DNA from: Camarhynchus parvulus
Taxonomy: Eukaryota > Chordata > Aves > Passeriformes > Thraupidae
DNA: 64,000 nucleotides
Assembly (NCBI RefSeq): GCF_901933205.1
Contig: NC_044574.1
Location: 16,601,733 to 16,665,732, forward strand
Direction of reading: 5' to 3'
The notes under the pieces were generated by a model. It made no database searches. It had not been told where the DNA came from and saw only the letters and a program-made list of their open reading frames with translations. A program made the position numbers and the translations under genes. Each line of letters opens with the position of its first letter. The first letter of the stretch is position 1. Positions 1-13,425 of this stretch are shown piece after piece.

Positions 1-1869
1 TATACTTCCACAGTTGGTGTAGAAAATAGATATATGCTGCTTTCTTTCTATCTTGCTAAATACTCTTTTTAGTTCAGTTTTTGAGTTCTGAATCTAGGCA
101 GATTCTCATTCTAAGAAACCTCTCACTGTTGCCAAAATATTTGGTTCTTTGGAATTTGAATTTTGAACACAACTCAACGTTTTTCTAGAAGTTTGCAAAA
201 CATAGAATTCATTAATTTATTGTACCTGACATTTCTGGTTATATTTCTAATTTCCTCTTCCATTTCTTCAACACTTCTCATTCTTATAACCCTTTAAAAA
301 TACTTGCACTTCAAACTCTCTTTGTTATACCTTGCCACCAAATTCCAGCTTTATATTTCATATAAAAGGTTCTGTTCTTTTATTTTCACATTAGTTCTTA
401 GCTAATCCTATTATTTCTCATCCTATAATTATACCTTCCTATTCTCCTTTTACCACAACCCCTCCGTATGACAGTTCAGAGCGTTAAACATCCGTGGTGA
501 CAGCCCTTGTCTCCTGCAGGAGAGGAATGTGAAGTAAATGGGCTCAGGACAGCTGTGCCCAGGGACAGGTCCTACACCACAACATGTGTGGTGGGTCTGG
601 GAGGGGCAAAGTCTTGTGTTTGGCACCCAGACTGGTGACTTGTGGCTTTTTGGAGGGTGGCACAATATCAGACTAGTGACCGTTGTACCATAACATTAGG
701 CAGTGAGTAAATTCAGGGAAGAAAATTTCTACTGCAATACTGAGGGGAGAAGGTGTTTACTGACTTGAGAGATCAACCACAAGATCTGATATCTATTCTG
801 TGACATTTTTGAGAGTGTCTAGTTTCAGACATCATCAGAAATGAACCTTATCATCATCTCAGAAGTTGTGCTCTGTAGCTCATGTTCTCACTGAGCACTG
901 AAAGCTGGGCAGTGACAGCTGTGCCTCTGGGGCTGATGAAAGCCCAGTGTGTGTGCCTCATCCAGCCATCTCCTGACAGTATAAAATAGTTCCTGAAATG
1001 AATTAATTTGAAAAGCTTGGGGCAAAAGCTGACTAAAAAAATTTGTCATTTTCTCAATGTAGAAGTGCATAAACTACTTCAAATATTGACTCCAAAGAAA
1101 GAAATAAAAGACTATGAGATGCAGATCTGCTTGAAACACTTAATACTCCCATAAAGCATATTGGCACTATAATGAATGGAAAAAGAATGGATTGATGAGC
1201 AAAAAACTATGTATTCTGGGTGTTTGGAGGTAAAGTGGAAAGAATTCAAACTGAGATAGACCTTGCATAAGGATATAAAACTACCATTCAGGGGTTTTAT
1301 GGACACATGGGTAAAAGAGAAAAAAAAAAAGAAAAAAGTAACAAAGAAAAAAGTAACTAATTCAAAATAGAAGCACAAGTTGTGCCTAAAGAAGAAAATC
1401 TTTTTATTTTGGATAAGATAGTGATCTGAACAGAGAAAATACAATAGAACTGGGTTGCCTGACCTCCATGAAACATTTGTTGTGACCATACACAGAAAAT
1501 TCATTCAAATGCATAGTGCAGAGGTGAAAAGCAAGTAGAAACATTTTTGGGATGATCTAGGATCATTAGGATGAATCTTAGGATGAACAATCTTAGAATG
1601 ATCTTTAATTGCCTTGACAGACAAGGAAAAACACAGGTAGTTGGGAGTCAATATAAAAAAATAATTTGAGAACTGAATGGGCTTGTAGATTAGAAATATA
1701 GGAGTAAATCAAATACAGGAAATAAAAATATATTATTAATTTAGGTTTTGATTTGACTACTGGTGTTCCATTTACTTCTGAAAAGAATCTGGATTCTGAA
1801 ATCAAATTCTTGAATAACAAAATTATAGAATAACAAAATTATACTGTTAAAGAATAAGATGGAGGTTTG
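1..1869. other. AT-rich intergenic DNA, no gene recognised
   Basis: No coding exon, RNA gene or clear transposon is recognised. Positions about 450-660 are more GC-rich than the surroundings, but the short frames there have no recognisable domain. An A-rich purine tract lies at about 1318-1350. Confidence 0.6.
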
Positions 1870-2465
1870 CACCTCTGTGACATGGGAGGAGGACCTCAGT
1901 GTGAGCGAGCAGTGTGCTGCTGCAGCAAAGCATGCCAGTGGGATGTTGCGTGGCATCAACCAGTGCATGACCAGCAGAGACAAAGATACCACTGTCCCAC
2001 TATGCTCAGCCCTTGTCCAACCACACCTGGAACACTGTGAAGTTTTACTTTACAAAAACTGCTATGCAAAAATACGTGAGCAGGCTGAGAGCTGTTAGTT
2101 CAGTGTTGAGAAAGGAAGGCATAGGGGGGACCTTATCATCATGTTCCACCACTTATTGGGTGGCTACCAGAAAGAGGGAGACTGCCTTTTTTACAAGAAA
2201 TCACCTGGAACAGCAAGGGGTAGTAGGTAAAGTTACTCCTAGGGAGGTTCTGATTGGACAGAAAAAAAAAAAATTCTCAATGAAAACAGTCAGCTATTGG
2301 AATAATCTTCCCAGGGAAGTGGTGGATTCCCCAATGTTGGACACTTTTAATATTCAGTAGGACAGGATACTGGGCCATCTTGTCTGGACCATGCTTTTCC
2401 CTAGAAAGCTTGTACAGGATGGTTCTTGAGGCCCCTTCCAACTTGGTGTTCTATGAGTCTATGTT
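1870..2465 (+). mobile_element. CR1 LINE 3' fragment
   Basis: Reads in the order expected of the CR1 3' end: a diverged reverse-transcriptase tail (cagtgtgctgctgcagcaaag, then ctcagcccttgtccaaccacacctgg), a later stretch with cagctattggaataatcttcccagggaagtggtgga, and a typical end (ggccccttccaacttggtgttctatgagtctatg). Several indels and an A run at about 2261-2273 break the frame, so the two short open frames here (to about 2098 and 2360) are remnants. It is an old, 5'-truncated, inactive copy; the 5' boundary is approximate. Confidence 0.85.
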
Positions 2466-5400
2466 TTATAGTGTTACTAGGAAATGTGGTGTAAATGGCT
2501 TGTACATATATCTTGGAATGTAATCTCAACAGGTTGTGTTAATGCCATTATATACTGACCCTACAGAGAGAGGAAAATCTATTTTAATTTTTCTTAAGCA
2601 TTTTAAGAAGATGAACATTGCAAGTATATGCAGGTACATTTTGCCTGACACTCCTGAATTCTGTGAGATGTGATCTTTGAGTTTACTGCAATCACTTGGA
2701 AAGTAATTGTCGAACTATAGCTGAGAAATTGACTTAGTAAGTTCCTTGAGTATTTTATTACTTCCTGTTTCTGAGCAAAATCAAATTGCAAGGACGAGGC
2801 TGAATAGCTGAGGAGGGGAAATATTCTTCATTTCCACCCCCTTCAGTTATAACAATTAAAATCCATAAGCTTCAGTGTATCTGAAAAATTTAAGCACTGA
2901 GATACAATAAATACATCCATATATAATTTTCAAGGAACAGATGTAGAATGTTAATAGCACTACAGCTGAGGCATGAAGTCCTACTTTTGCTACAGCACTT
3001 ACTAAAATTTATTGCAACCACTTCGCCTACCAGCATTGATCCAGTCTATGCAGATTATGCATTATAATTTTCTATTTATTTATTATAATTTGCATCAATT
3101 ATTTTCTTAATTGCTTGGAAATATGCAGCTGTACCTTCAACTTAGATAAATGCTATCATATACAAAATACTGGGAAAATTATAGAGAGTAGAAACTCTTT
3201 TCAAAGACCAGACACCCCAGCTGAAATACGTTACATTTATTCACAGTTTGGGTGCCAGACTCTCTGTCGTGTCATCTGAACCTTGACCTAGAATGACCAA
3301 ACTCTTTCATGCAAGAAAGCCTTTTATCATCCCAGTTTCTTCAGTCTTTTCAACAAATGTTGTCAATTATGTCATTTAAATAAGTTGGGCATGGTGAAAA
3401 ATTGCCTGCTAAGACTAGTCTTTAAGGTGAGATATAGTCATCTCTGAACTCAGAAGGCAGAAAATGAGACTCCCTGTCCCAATCTCCTTTAATTTACAAT
3501 GCTCTTTATTTCCCCCCTCCTGCCTTCAGAAGGGCATTCAGCATAATCAGGACATGCACACTTGTGGTAGTGAAAGGTCACTGATTAATTCACTCTATAA
3601 CACAGTGCTTTGTGAACTTTTCAGATGTAAATTCTATTGTTCTGCTTGTTGGAGAACATGTAACTGGAAAACATAACCCTGTTCCAAGCTAAACCATGAA
3701 TGCAAAAGGACAAAAAAAGAGGATTCTTTAAAGAAGCATTACTAATTAAGTGAAAGAAATTAATCTGCAAAGGGCCTGGGTCTGCAAAGTTGCTTTGGTT
3801 GTAGCACTCTGAAGGGCTTCTACTCAGTGGTTCTCAGTGAAGCCTGTTTCCCTAAGTATAAGCATTGCAACTTTTGCTCAGAATCAGGATTATTTAAGTT
3901 TTATGAAAGGAAAACAAAGAAAAAAGGAGAAAAATATCTGCTGATGAAAACTAAGAATAGCAATCGTATTCATTTCATGGGAGCTGGCTTTAATTGCTTC
4001 ACCTTGGGGTTTGGCAGGGGGGCAGATTGCAACAGTAATTTATTTAAAAAGTAATACACTGATAATGTAAATGCATTTCATGGCATTTGCCAAACTTTCA
4101 ATTCTGAAGAAATGCATGATGGGCTTTTTTGTGCATGTCATATTGCACTAGACCCAAATGATTTTACGCTTCCCCAGAACAATGTAGTTTCTCTTTCCTG
4201 AAGTTCTTGAATATTTCTGGGTACAGTCTTTCAGTTTAAAGCCAGGACAGGGACATTTTAAATTCTAGTAAATACCTCCATAGGTAACTGCTAGATCAGA
4301 TATTAACATATTTCAAAAATAGCATGAAAATTACATTTTCCTTAGCACAAAAAGTAAACAGCCACCTGATAAATCAATAAAACACTTCTCTATATTTTCC
4401 TTTCTCTGTTTCCTTGCTACTCAGCGTCCTACTGGATTTGTGTCAGCATAATTTCAGAATTTCAAAATGTCTTTCCTTATCACAACCTCTCTTTGCCTTT
4501 GATTTTCACTTTCTTCTTTTAATTTCTTTTGTCTCTATGAGCATTTACATCCTGTTTCTTTGATAAGGTTTCAAGAGAAGCTCTTCTGCAAAGTGTCCCT
4601 AGATTATAGCCAGGGCTATGGTTTTTACCATGTATAGATAACTAAAGGAATAAGACATGTCTATTAAGGAATTAGAAATCTCTAGTAAAAAAAAAAAAAA
4701 GACATTTTCATTTCTTTTGTCTCAATTGAAGTCTAATCAGATTGTTAAAACCCATGAAGATACATGCAGGTTCTGTTCTCAAGCACTTTGTGCCAAGGGC
4801 TATATGTGGGACTAATACAAAAAGATCATCATAATTGCACAGTATCAAGGATATGCAGAGTTTTGCTAATTTGGTGTGCACAAAGCCTCTTCTGCTTTTC
4901 TGTACCACACAAGACAGGACTTAAATTCATGCAAGAGGAGTTCTCATAGATTTCTTTGAAAACTGCATTTAAGTACACACCTTGGTGAGCATGTTCTGCC
5001 CCTATCATCAGGCAGAAAGTAACTGCTATACCAAGGACACACCTGATTCAGCATGGAAAATGAAAGGAGGAATTTGCAAAGGATTAGAGCTGTTTCATGT
5101 TATCTGCTCAGACAAGATGGAAACAACTTTCAATATGTGAATGTACAATGGAATGTCTTAGGCAGTTCAATGTGGTTTCTAAAAACAGTTAAGAACAGAT
5201 GGTTATCTTTTCTGCAATTGAAACGCAGATATTTCATTAGTTTGAATTAGTGTTTCTTGAAACTATACATTTACTATCATGGAAAATCACTGAAGATGTT
5301 TCATGAAATTGAGGTGATGTTTCCTCCTTTTGAAGCAAGCATGTCTTTATCTTAGCATAGATGAAATTATAAAATGTAGAAAAACTGAGTCATTTCTGTC

Positions 5401-7809
5401 TTGTAGGAGCCTTTACTTCAGCCATTTCGCTGTTATGTTCCATTGACTTCAAAATGTGTTTTTAAAAACCGCAATTTAATATCCAGCACCTGCAAAATAT
5501 TGTGAAGTATTAGGAACAGTTGTAATGAAAACTGACTGCAAGCGTCATAACAACAGGTGACATTATTCATAACCTACAGTTATAACAAGGTTGTGATGTA
5601 AACTCAGTGATCATAGATGAAATAAGCCAGCTACAAATGTGAAAATATCCTGAACTTTAGAAGTAATACAACCAAATATAATAAATCTTGCCTGCAAATG
5701 TAATAAGGCCCTTAACTGAAATGTAATAAAATCTATCAACAGCTGCAATGTATATGGAACATATTATATAGCTTTACTATGAATTATACCCCCCGCTGTT
5801 TATGGACTCCACAATGTCATGCTTTGTCTTCTTCCAGAAAGTCAAGTGCTTCGGGACTAAGTGTTTTCCAATTTATATTAAGTATGACAGTGTGCTAATA
5901 CAAAAATGTTGAGGGTGAAAATGAAATTTTGAATCCAGATGTGCTCCTTCATCATCTGTTAGCATAAGAGAAAGGATGTGGTCAGCCACATGTGGCTCAA
6001 ACACTTCCTCAGCTAGACAAGGTAGGAACTGAAATGGATGTTCTGGGTAACTAATATGTTCCTCTGCTCTGACAATGTAAATATGTATACAAAGAAAGAA
6101 GGAATTTTGTTGAGTGATGCAGCAGAGGGAAAGTTCAATCTCCCTGATCTTTACTTGCCTTTCTTTTTTGGCTTCTGAAATTTTATTTGAGGATAATGTA
6201 TATCATTTCCTAGGAAGTGCCGAGTTGTGACTTCTTTATTGGACTCCAATTCCAAGAAATGAGAAGGAAGGTCTGATGTGATGTGTCTCACTGGCTGCCA
6301 TCTGTTTGTGATAATCCTATGCACCTCTAAAGCTCCTGAAATGACAAGAAAAGCTAGTACTGCAGCTCAAGGAGAAACCTTGGTGGTTCTAAGATAAAAT
6401 ATCAAAGGAAAGATCTTGATGGTTTCTTTGTGTGCAGAGGTGACTTGATCTTCAATGGGCTAAATCCTTTGCTATGGAGGACTTGCTTCTGACAGTTATG
6501 ATAATTTTATAGAAATGATGACCCATTCCCAACACAAATGTTTCCATTGCAAAAGTAATGCACAAAAATGAGCTATTACATGGATTCAAAAGCTGTTATA
6601 TTGTGCCATCTGAAGTCATGCCCCTATCCCTGGTTTTCTTTCTGTCACAGTGCATTATGGATACAAATGTGGTGTCTTATCATAGCAAGTTCTGGATAGT
6701 CTCCTGACAATTCCAGCAGCGCACTGCTCACTATTGATATCTCAATTTATAAGCCTAACAATATTGTGTCTTTAAAAAGTTATTAGAGAGCACTTTTGGT
6801 AGAACTTACCAGTGGATTAAAGTATCTTGCATTTCCAGGCCAGAATTAAAACCTGCAATCTATCTTTAAAGGTTGTTGTAGAGAATACTTCTGCAGCTCT
6901 GTGAGTACAGAGGGACAAATAAAGTTATTTGGTAAAATTTGAACTGTGAACTTCTACTGAGCTTTTTTTTTTAACAAAACAACTATGGGCCTAAATCTCA
7001 CTAGGCACTTCTGTACATATATTAAAATGTAAGTCTTTTTATATTTATGTAAGTTTATGTAAGTCCTATTGTGTCTCAGAAGGTCGAATTTGAAATTAGG
7101 GAAATAAAACAGTTATGGTAAGTTGCAACAGAGAAGAAACAGAAAAAATGACTGTCAGAAATGTAAACACCACAAAACAATAAGAAAATTAAAAAAACTC
7201 CTTTGTTCTGTATTTTTAATTTAATTAATTGTTACTTGAAACAAAAATATATAAAATATTTTCAGTTGTTTTAAGTTGACGGTGTCACTTAAAGGCTGCC
7301 ATTACCATAGGTCTTGCTTTCAGCTGAAGATCCATCTGGATTTAATAACTGTTCTATATTTTATCGTATTTTGATTTCCAATTTGGAGTTGTGGGAGACA
7401 AATGATTGCTTTACTAAATTAAGCCCATGTCCATTTATTTCACAAATGGTATTCCAAAATACCTAAATCATTTGTAAGGAAGTCACATACAGTACACTGG
7501 TCATGTAGACAGCATTTTGATGAAATTTGCTCAATTTTTTTCAATATGGTTCTTAACTTTTAACATATTTTTAATACTTAAACATTTATGTGGCATGAGA
7601 TAGATGTGAGAAGATAGGTGTGCAATTTTGTCTGAAAAAACCAGAAACAGCCTTGCACTAAGAGTGGTAGAGACATGAGCTCAAATTCAAAGTTCAGGGC
7701 TATCACTACTGTTCTAAGAATCTAGCTTCATTGCTCAACATTTTCATGTCCTGTGCAGACTGTCATGACTGCAGCCATGCTTTACTTTTCTACTTAATAC
7801 TTGACTACC
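2466..7809. other. Intergenic desert, no gene recognised
   Basis: No repeat family or exon is recognised in these 5.3 kb. Short homopolymer tracts (an A run near 4687-4700, a T run near 6963-6971) and AT-rich stretches are present. Open frames are under 80 codons with no recognisable motif. Confidence 0.6.
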
Positions 7810-8421
7810 TGCGCTAGTTTTGGCTGTGGTAGAGTTAACTTTCATCACAGTGGCTGGCGTGTGGCTGTGTCTTGGATTTACGGTGACCACAGGGTTGATA
7901 ATATAGAAATGTTTCTGGTTTTGCTGAGCAGGGCTTGCACAGAGCCAAGGCCTTTCGTGCTTTTTGTGCTGCCACATTGATGAGGTGACTGAGGGTACAT
8001 GGGAGGTTGAGAAAAGACGCAGTCAGGACATAAGTCACAGTCAGGTGACCCAAACTGACCCAAGGACTATTCCAGACCATGTGCCATCATACTCAGTATA
8101 TAAAGTGGGGGGAAGAATGAGGAAGGGGGGGACATTTGGAATGATGGCATTGGTCTTCCCAAGTAATGTTATATGTGATGGAGCCCTGCTCACATGGGCA
8201 TGGCTGAACACCTGCCTCCCTGTGGGTAGAAGTGAATTATTGGCTACTAATTGTTTTGCTTTTCCTGTGTGCATGCTTTTGCTTTGCCTTTGAACTGTCT
8301 TTATCTCAGCCCATGAGTTTTCCATCTTTTACCCTTCCCTTTGTCTCCCTGATCTCACTGGTGGGGGAGTTAGTGAGTGGCTGCTTGGAGCTTAGTTGCT
8401 GACTGGAATTAAACCACAACA
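7810..8421 (+). mobile_element. Solo LTR, avian ERVL-class
   Basis: It starts near tgcgctagttttggctgtggtagagttaac and ends at ggaattaaaccacaaca, matching the start and end I know for a common avian ERVL-class LTR (gttttggctgggatagagttaat ... ggttaaaccacaaca). A TATA-like box (gtatataaag, about 8097-8105) sits in the expected U3 position after a ccatgtgccatcatactca context, and the R/U5 text (gaactgtctttatctcagcccatgagttt) follows. No internal region or second LTR is adjacent, so it is a solo LTR. I could not find a matching 5-bp target duplication at these ends. Frames on both strands across it (7744-8325) are shadows of the LTR. Confidence 0.85.
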
Positions 8422-8730
8422 CTGAAAAAGAACTTGGTACTCTAAAAGAACAGGGATCTAAACTTTTGGGAATTCTTTTTGGTATATAATCCAGGAATAT
8501 TAATTAGTTTTGCAGATCCATTGATTAATGCACAGAGAGTAAAGACCAAATGAAAACCAAATTCACCAAACTCTTTAGACTAGTGACTAATGATTTCCCA
8601 AAAACACCCATAAGCATATTGAAAAGGCTAAAAAGGGCATCCAGAAATGTTCATTTCAGCATTACATGTTCAAATAGTAAAACTTATTTGGATTAGTTTG
8701 GCAATAACTATCCACTGTAGTGGTAGCAAT

Positions 8731-8764
8731 GGCAGACCTTAAACAGTGGCAGACCTTAAACAGT
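8731..8764. repeat. 17-bp perfect tandem duplication
   Basis: ggcagaccttaaacagt occurs twice head to tail, at 8731-8747 and 8748-8764. It looks like a simple replication-slippage duplication. Confidence 0.9.
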
Positions 8765-11279
8765 GTAGAGCATGGGTGGGAAAGGGGGCTGCCTCTAGTG
8801 ATGGTCTGATACCAAATATTCCCTCTTGGAACAGAACAGGAGCTCCAAAGGCACTGCAGTTCCAGGAATACATTTATTTTCTTCCCGTCCAAAGGAAAAG
8901 AAAAAGCACAGCTGCACCGCAGTGCAGTGCAGTCCAGAAGTTCAGGGGCATCCTCATGAGATGTTGCTTTTTCCTAGAGCTCTTTGGGGAGGTGTAACTA
9001 CTCACCACTCCTGACTCCCAGCTGACACAAAACATAGCGGAGCATTAAATGAAATGCACAGCGCTGACATTTCAAACCTTCCTTGTGCCAGAAAATGGAA
9101 CACCTGCACTGGACAATAGGAAATGGATGATTAGAATCAAGAAAATTTGTCAATTTTTCAGAATAATGCTTTACGCCAGATCCTACAAATGAAAGCCATA
9201 AATGAAAGACTATGGCAGTGAAAATCCCTCCAAACCCTATGTGTATGTAACAACTTAGTTATACTCTTTAGTCACCTGTTTTTTTGATTAATATGTTGAG
9301 GGTTTTTTAATGAGGTGAAAATATGAAAGAATTTGAAAACTTATACCCCATTTAGAGCTCCTCCTAAAGACAAATGATACTTAAATACATCCAAAAGAGA
9401 GATATTTTGAAAATTCCCTTATGACTGAGTTCCTCTCTCTCCTGTCAATAGTAATTGTTGCAGTATTACCATTCAAGTTTAAATTTAAACCAGGAATCTC
9501 CTATCATTTATAACAACAAAGAATATTCTTAAAATGAAACTTGGTTATTATCCTTGTCAAAGAGCAACACCTAAAATGTTAATTTTACCCCACAAGATAG
9601 CTAAAGGGATGATAATGACAAGTGAAAAATGAATTACTGTCGTAAGCATGGAGTTTTATTTATATCTTAATTGAAATTTTCTGGGAACTAATTTCAGAAC
9701 AACATGTCATTCTATTAGGTTTTTCTTTGTTTCTTATTCTTAAGGTCAAAATGTCTGTATGTCTTTAGCCTGGTGATATTATGAAATTCTTCAGCATAGG
9801 AAAATATTTTTTGATACATTCCAGTTTTGCAGTTGTAGAGAAAAAAGTAACTGGAAAGCAGTTATTGTTACTATATTAAACAGAAATGTCCTGTGATTTA
9901 AAGGAATTTTAAAGTACCTCTAATTTGCCATATTTGTAAGTATTTATATTGCTCAAATCCCTTCAGAATCTTATTGGGAAATAATTTTACATTTTGTTCC
10001 TTGGGGTCATAGTAGTGACTTCCATTTCTTTGAACAGGTGTCACAATAGCACAGATAGAAGTCATGATGTGGAAAACCAAAGGTCTTACTAAATTTCTTA
10101 TAATACTGTTGTTAGTGTATGATTGTATTCCATCTCTCAGGTAAATAGGAGACTTACACATAAATACTCAGATCATGATGGCAGGTGACTTCTTCTTTCT
10201 GTTGCTCTGACAGTGGCTGAAAAAAAGCACCAAGATACTCTTGTCTCACATTAATTAATCCTGTGTATTCATATTTATGTTTATATATATATGTATATAT
10301 GTATATTTTAATGTAAATATGCATAACAATACGCACCCCTGCATATATATCCAAGTGCATTTATGTGTTGTTGCTATGGCAGAGTCTTGCTAATTTCTGA
10401 GAAATAAAAAAATAAATACCACCAGAGGGCTTACAAGCTATTTTATTTTTGATGTCAACAACTGTCTAAACCAATGAACACTGGGACTTACACTTTGCCC
10501 ATAATTAAATCTCCCACATTTTTAATATTTCTATGAAGACATCTAGGTGCCCAGATACCAAGGTGAGGGTGCATTATCCCTTCTTCTGACACCAGAATTG
10601 CATCTCAATATCGCTATAATTTTTCTGTTTGGTAAAAGGGTTCACTCTAAGCCCTGAGAGTTTACTTCTCCCTAGAAAAGCAATTGTTGTCTTGAGCTTA
10701 GATGTGCTTGAAGTGCAATACCCTCGGCATTGGTTGGTAGCCTATAGATCGCATGCGCATGCATGCAAGGTGATCTAGTTCTGCAATCTCTGCAAAGACA
10801 AATGTGGAGTAAGTATATGAATTGCCTTCATTAAAGAACCTTCTAGAAAAGGTATTCAGAAGACATACCACCTCCTCTTTTGTGAACTGCATGTGTATTT
10901 AATTGCCCAGGTCATCCACCTCTGCCTTAAGAAATGATTCTGATTCCAAGGTTCTTCCATGGCAGACACATTGCTGATCCTTTAAACGTCTCTTGGGGCC
11001 ACCTGGGTTGAAGCAGGCTGGCAGCAAACAATATAGTTTGCATGTACTGACCATATACTAAAAAGTAGGAACAAGGAAGGCTGTACCTGAGAAAATGACA
11101 CTGTTATAAAGTCCTTAGATGGTAGGTTTGAGAAAAAAACACCTAAGGGAAAACAAATCCGAAATCAGGCTGGCATAACTAACTGCACATATACAGGGCC
11201 AACAATGATCATAAAACCCTTTCTGCAGAGCTAACGTGGGAAAGTCTGAGAGATTCATCTTCATGTATTGAAACCTAGC

Positions 11280-11850
11280 CCCAAATCATCTCCAGTCCCT
11301 TTATTCCCTCCCCATAACCACCAGCATCACTCTCTCAGTAGCTCTCATTCTCCCTTCCTTCTTGGTTTTATTCGTTCCTTGTGATCTCTACCAAAGCTGG
11401 CTTTGCTCTTAAACCTCCCTTTGATTTCTCTGCTTCTCTAATTCCTTCCCTTCCCTCTTTGTTTTCATTCCCTTTGCTTGATGCCAGAGCCTGTATTTCC
11501 AATTCTTCCCACCCTTGTGCTCTGAGCTCCTCACTCCCCTCTCAGTGCTCTCCACCTGACTAATCCCCAGTACTGGCTCCTTACCAAAAGCACTACTTCC
11601 ATGTCTGTTCTCATGCTGTCAAACACATCTGGAATAAACTCACTTCCTCAGCTTAAACATAATTCTCTTATCTGAGCTTGTCTAAAGATTTTTACTTCTC
11701 TTTCTGAGCAAAATCAAGCTGAAAATTGCCTATCATTGCTCTCTACTTTATAGTTCACTCTAAAATTTTCTGCCCTCGGCACTCTGCCACTTTATGCAAC
11801 ATCCCCCTCACAATCTTTCCCACATCCTCCATCTGTAAAGAGTGTAAAAC
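11280..11850. other. Pyrimidine-rich strand-asymmetric block
   Basis: The + strand is dominated by C and T (many tccctt, ttctccc and cctccc words) over roughly 550 bp, with no simple tandem unit. It overlaps a chance 60-codon frame of low complexity. It could be a decayed repeat; origin not recognised. Confidence 0.5.
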
Positions 11851-12868
11851 CCTTGCAAGGTTTGAGTGAGCAGCATCCTTCATCATAATTAATGAATTTC
11901 TGTTTTTAGTGACCAAATGCAGTGATCAGACTTTAGAAATTGTAATCAACAAAGACAAATTAATATTAACCCAAGAATGACATTTATCTTTCTTAGCACT
12001 TTTCATAGGTTTGATTTACCATGAAGAAAAAATAATTTTCTAAATAAATATTCCTTTTCAGTTATCTTTAAACATTCTGTTCCATCTGCTTTTCTTTTAC
12101 AGCAGACATAACAAGGTGCTTAAAACTTGCTTTTATTAAGAATACGCAATTGAAACCACTTCAAAGCAAGACTTAGTAAAATATAAAGTAGATGATGACC
12201 ATTGATTAGAATTTCATTTGAGCTGAAAGACTTAATTGTTATACATCTTGAATGGACAGTATTCAACTCAAGCAAAAGATTTTATTTTATTTATTTTTCT
12301 TTTAAACTCTCATTGGGTTTATCTCAGATTTCCTGGTTTCCACAGATGCTTTTGTTCACAATGTAATAATTTTCACAAGAACAGAATTGATGAAGTGTTT
12401 TTCTAAATGTCCATGATATTTGTAGGCATAAGACTTTGGTACTGTGGGTTGTGTCTACTCAACTGCTACCATTGTTACCAATGAAAATAAAAACACTGAT
12501 CCAGTGAAGAAAAATATTTGACTGGGAGAAAAAAATATCGAATGTATTTACAACTGAACAGCAATTTGAAGCAGTAAATGGAGGTTTTGTCTGCATTAGC
12601 TTCAATGGAAGATATTTTTATTTCCCTTCCTCCAGTAGTGACTCTAGTTTAAATTTTCACTATGTTTATGCAATCTACATCTTCTGTGAGGCTTCTATCT
12701 ACCTTCTAGTGTTATTTTGTACCAGTTAATTTTCAGATTTAATTCTGGTTAAAATGGCAGTCTTTGTTTACATTAATGATGTGGTATATATATATTTAAA
12801 AGTATCACCTATGAACAGAAAATATGGAAAAACTGGGTCTTGGGGAGAGAAAGATTTTTCTTGATGGT

Positions 12869-13425
12869 TGTGGTTTAACCAGCCAAGGCCCACACAGTCT
12901 CTCACCAGCAGGAATGAGAGAAGAACCAGAAGAGTAAAAGCTGGAAGGCTCCGGGGTGGAGATAAAGGCAGTTTAGTAGGGAATGAAAAAGCAGTGCACA
13001 CAAGCAAGGCAAAAGAAGGAATTAATTCACTGCTCCCCGCAGGCAGGCAGTTCAGCCATGCCCAGGAAAGCAGGGCTCCATCACCCATACCAGTGACTTA
13101 GGAAAACAAACACCATCACTCCAAATACCCGCTTTTTGTCCTTCTTCCCCTACTTTATGCACTGAGCACGTCACATAGTCTGGAATATCTCTTTGGTCAC
13201 TTTGTGTCACCCGTCCTGGCTGTGTCTCCTCCCAGCCTCTCATGCGCTGCCAGCCTCCTCACCTGTGTGGCAGTGCAAAAGCAGAGGAGGCCTTGGTTCT
13301 GTGTGAGCCCTGCTCAGCAATAACAAAAGCATCTCTGTATTATCAACCCTGTGTTCATCTCAAATTCAAGACATAGTCCCATACCAGCCACTGTGAAGAA
13401 AATTAGTCCAGCCAAAATCAGAACA
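12869..13425 (-). mobile_element. Solo LTR, same ERVL-class subfamily as 7.8 kb, inverted
   Basis: Read on the minus strand it opens tgttctgattttggctgg (around 13425) and closes ...ctggttaaaccaca (12869), the same termini as the LTR at 7810-8421. The two share an internal variant block: the ggagccctgctttcctgggcatggctgaactgcctgcctgc-like segment at about 13085-13035 corresponds to about 8178-8222. The TATA region is decayed (about 13150-13160). No internal retroviral sequence is attached. Frames on both strands here are shadows. Confidence 0.85.

Larger units (their letters stand above)
8422..12868. other. Intergenic desert with small repeats, no gene recognised
   Basis: Contains a 17-bp tandem duplication (8731-8764), a TA/TG-rich stretch at about 10278-10325, a 16-bp alternating purine-pyrimidine run (10751-10766) and a pyrimidine-rich block (about 11280-11850). 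No exon or known repeat family is recognised. Confidence 0.55.

Noticed and set aside
2013..2360. 115-codon frame
   Set aside because: Lies inside a decayed CR1 copy with an A-run frameshift; a remnant, not a gene.
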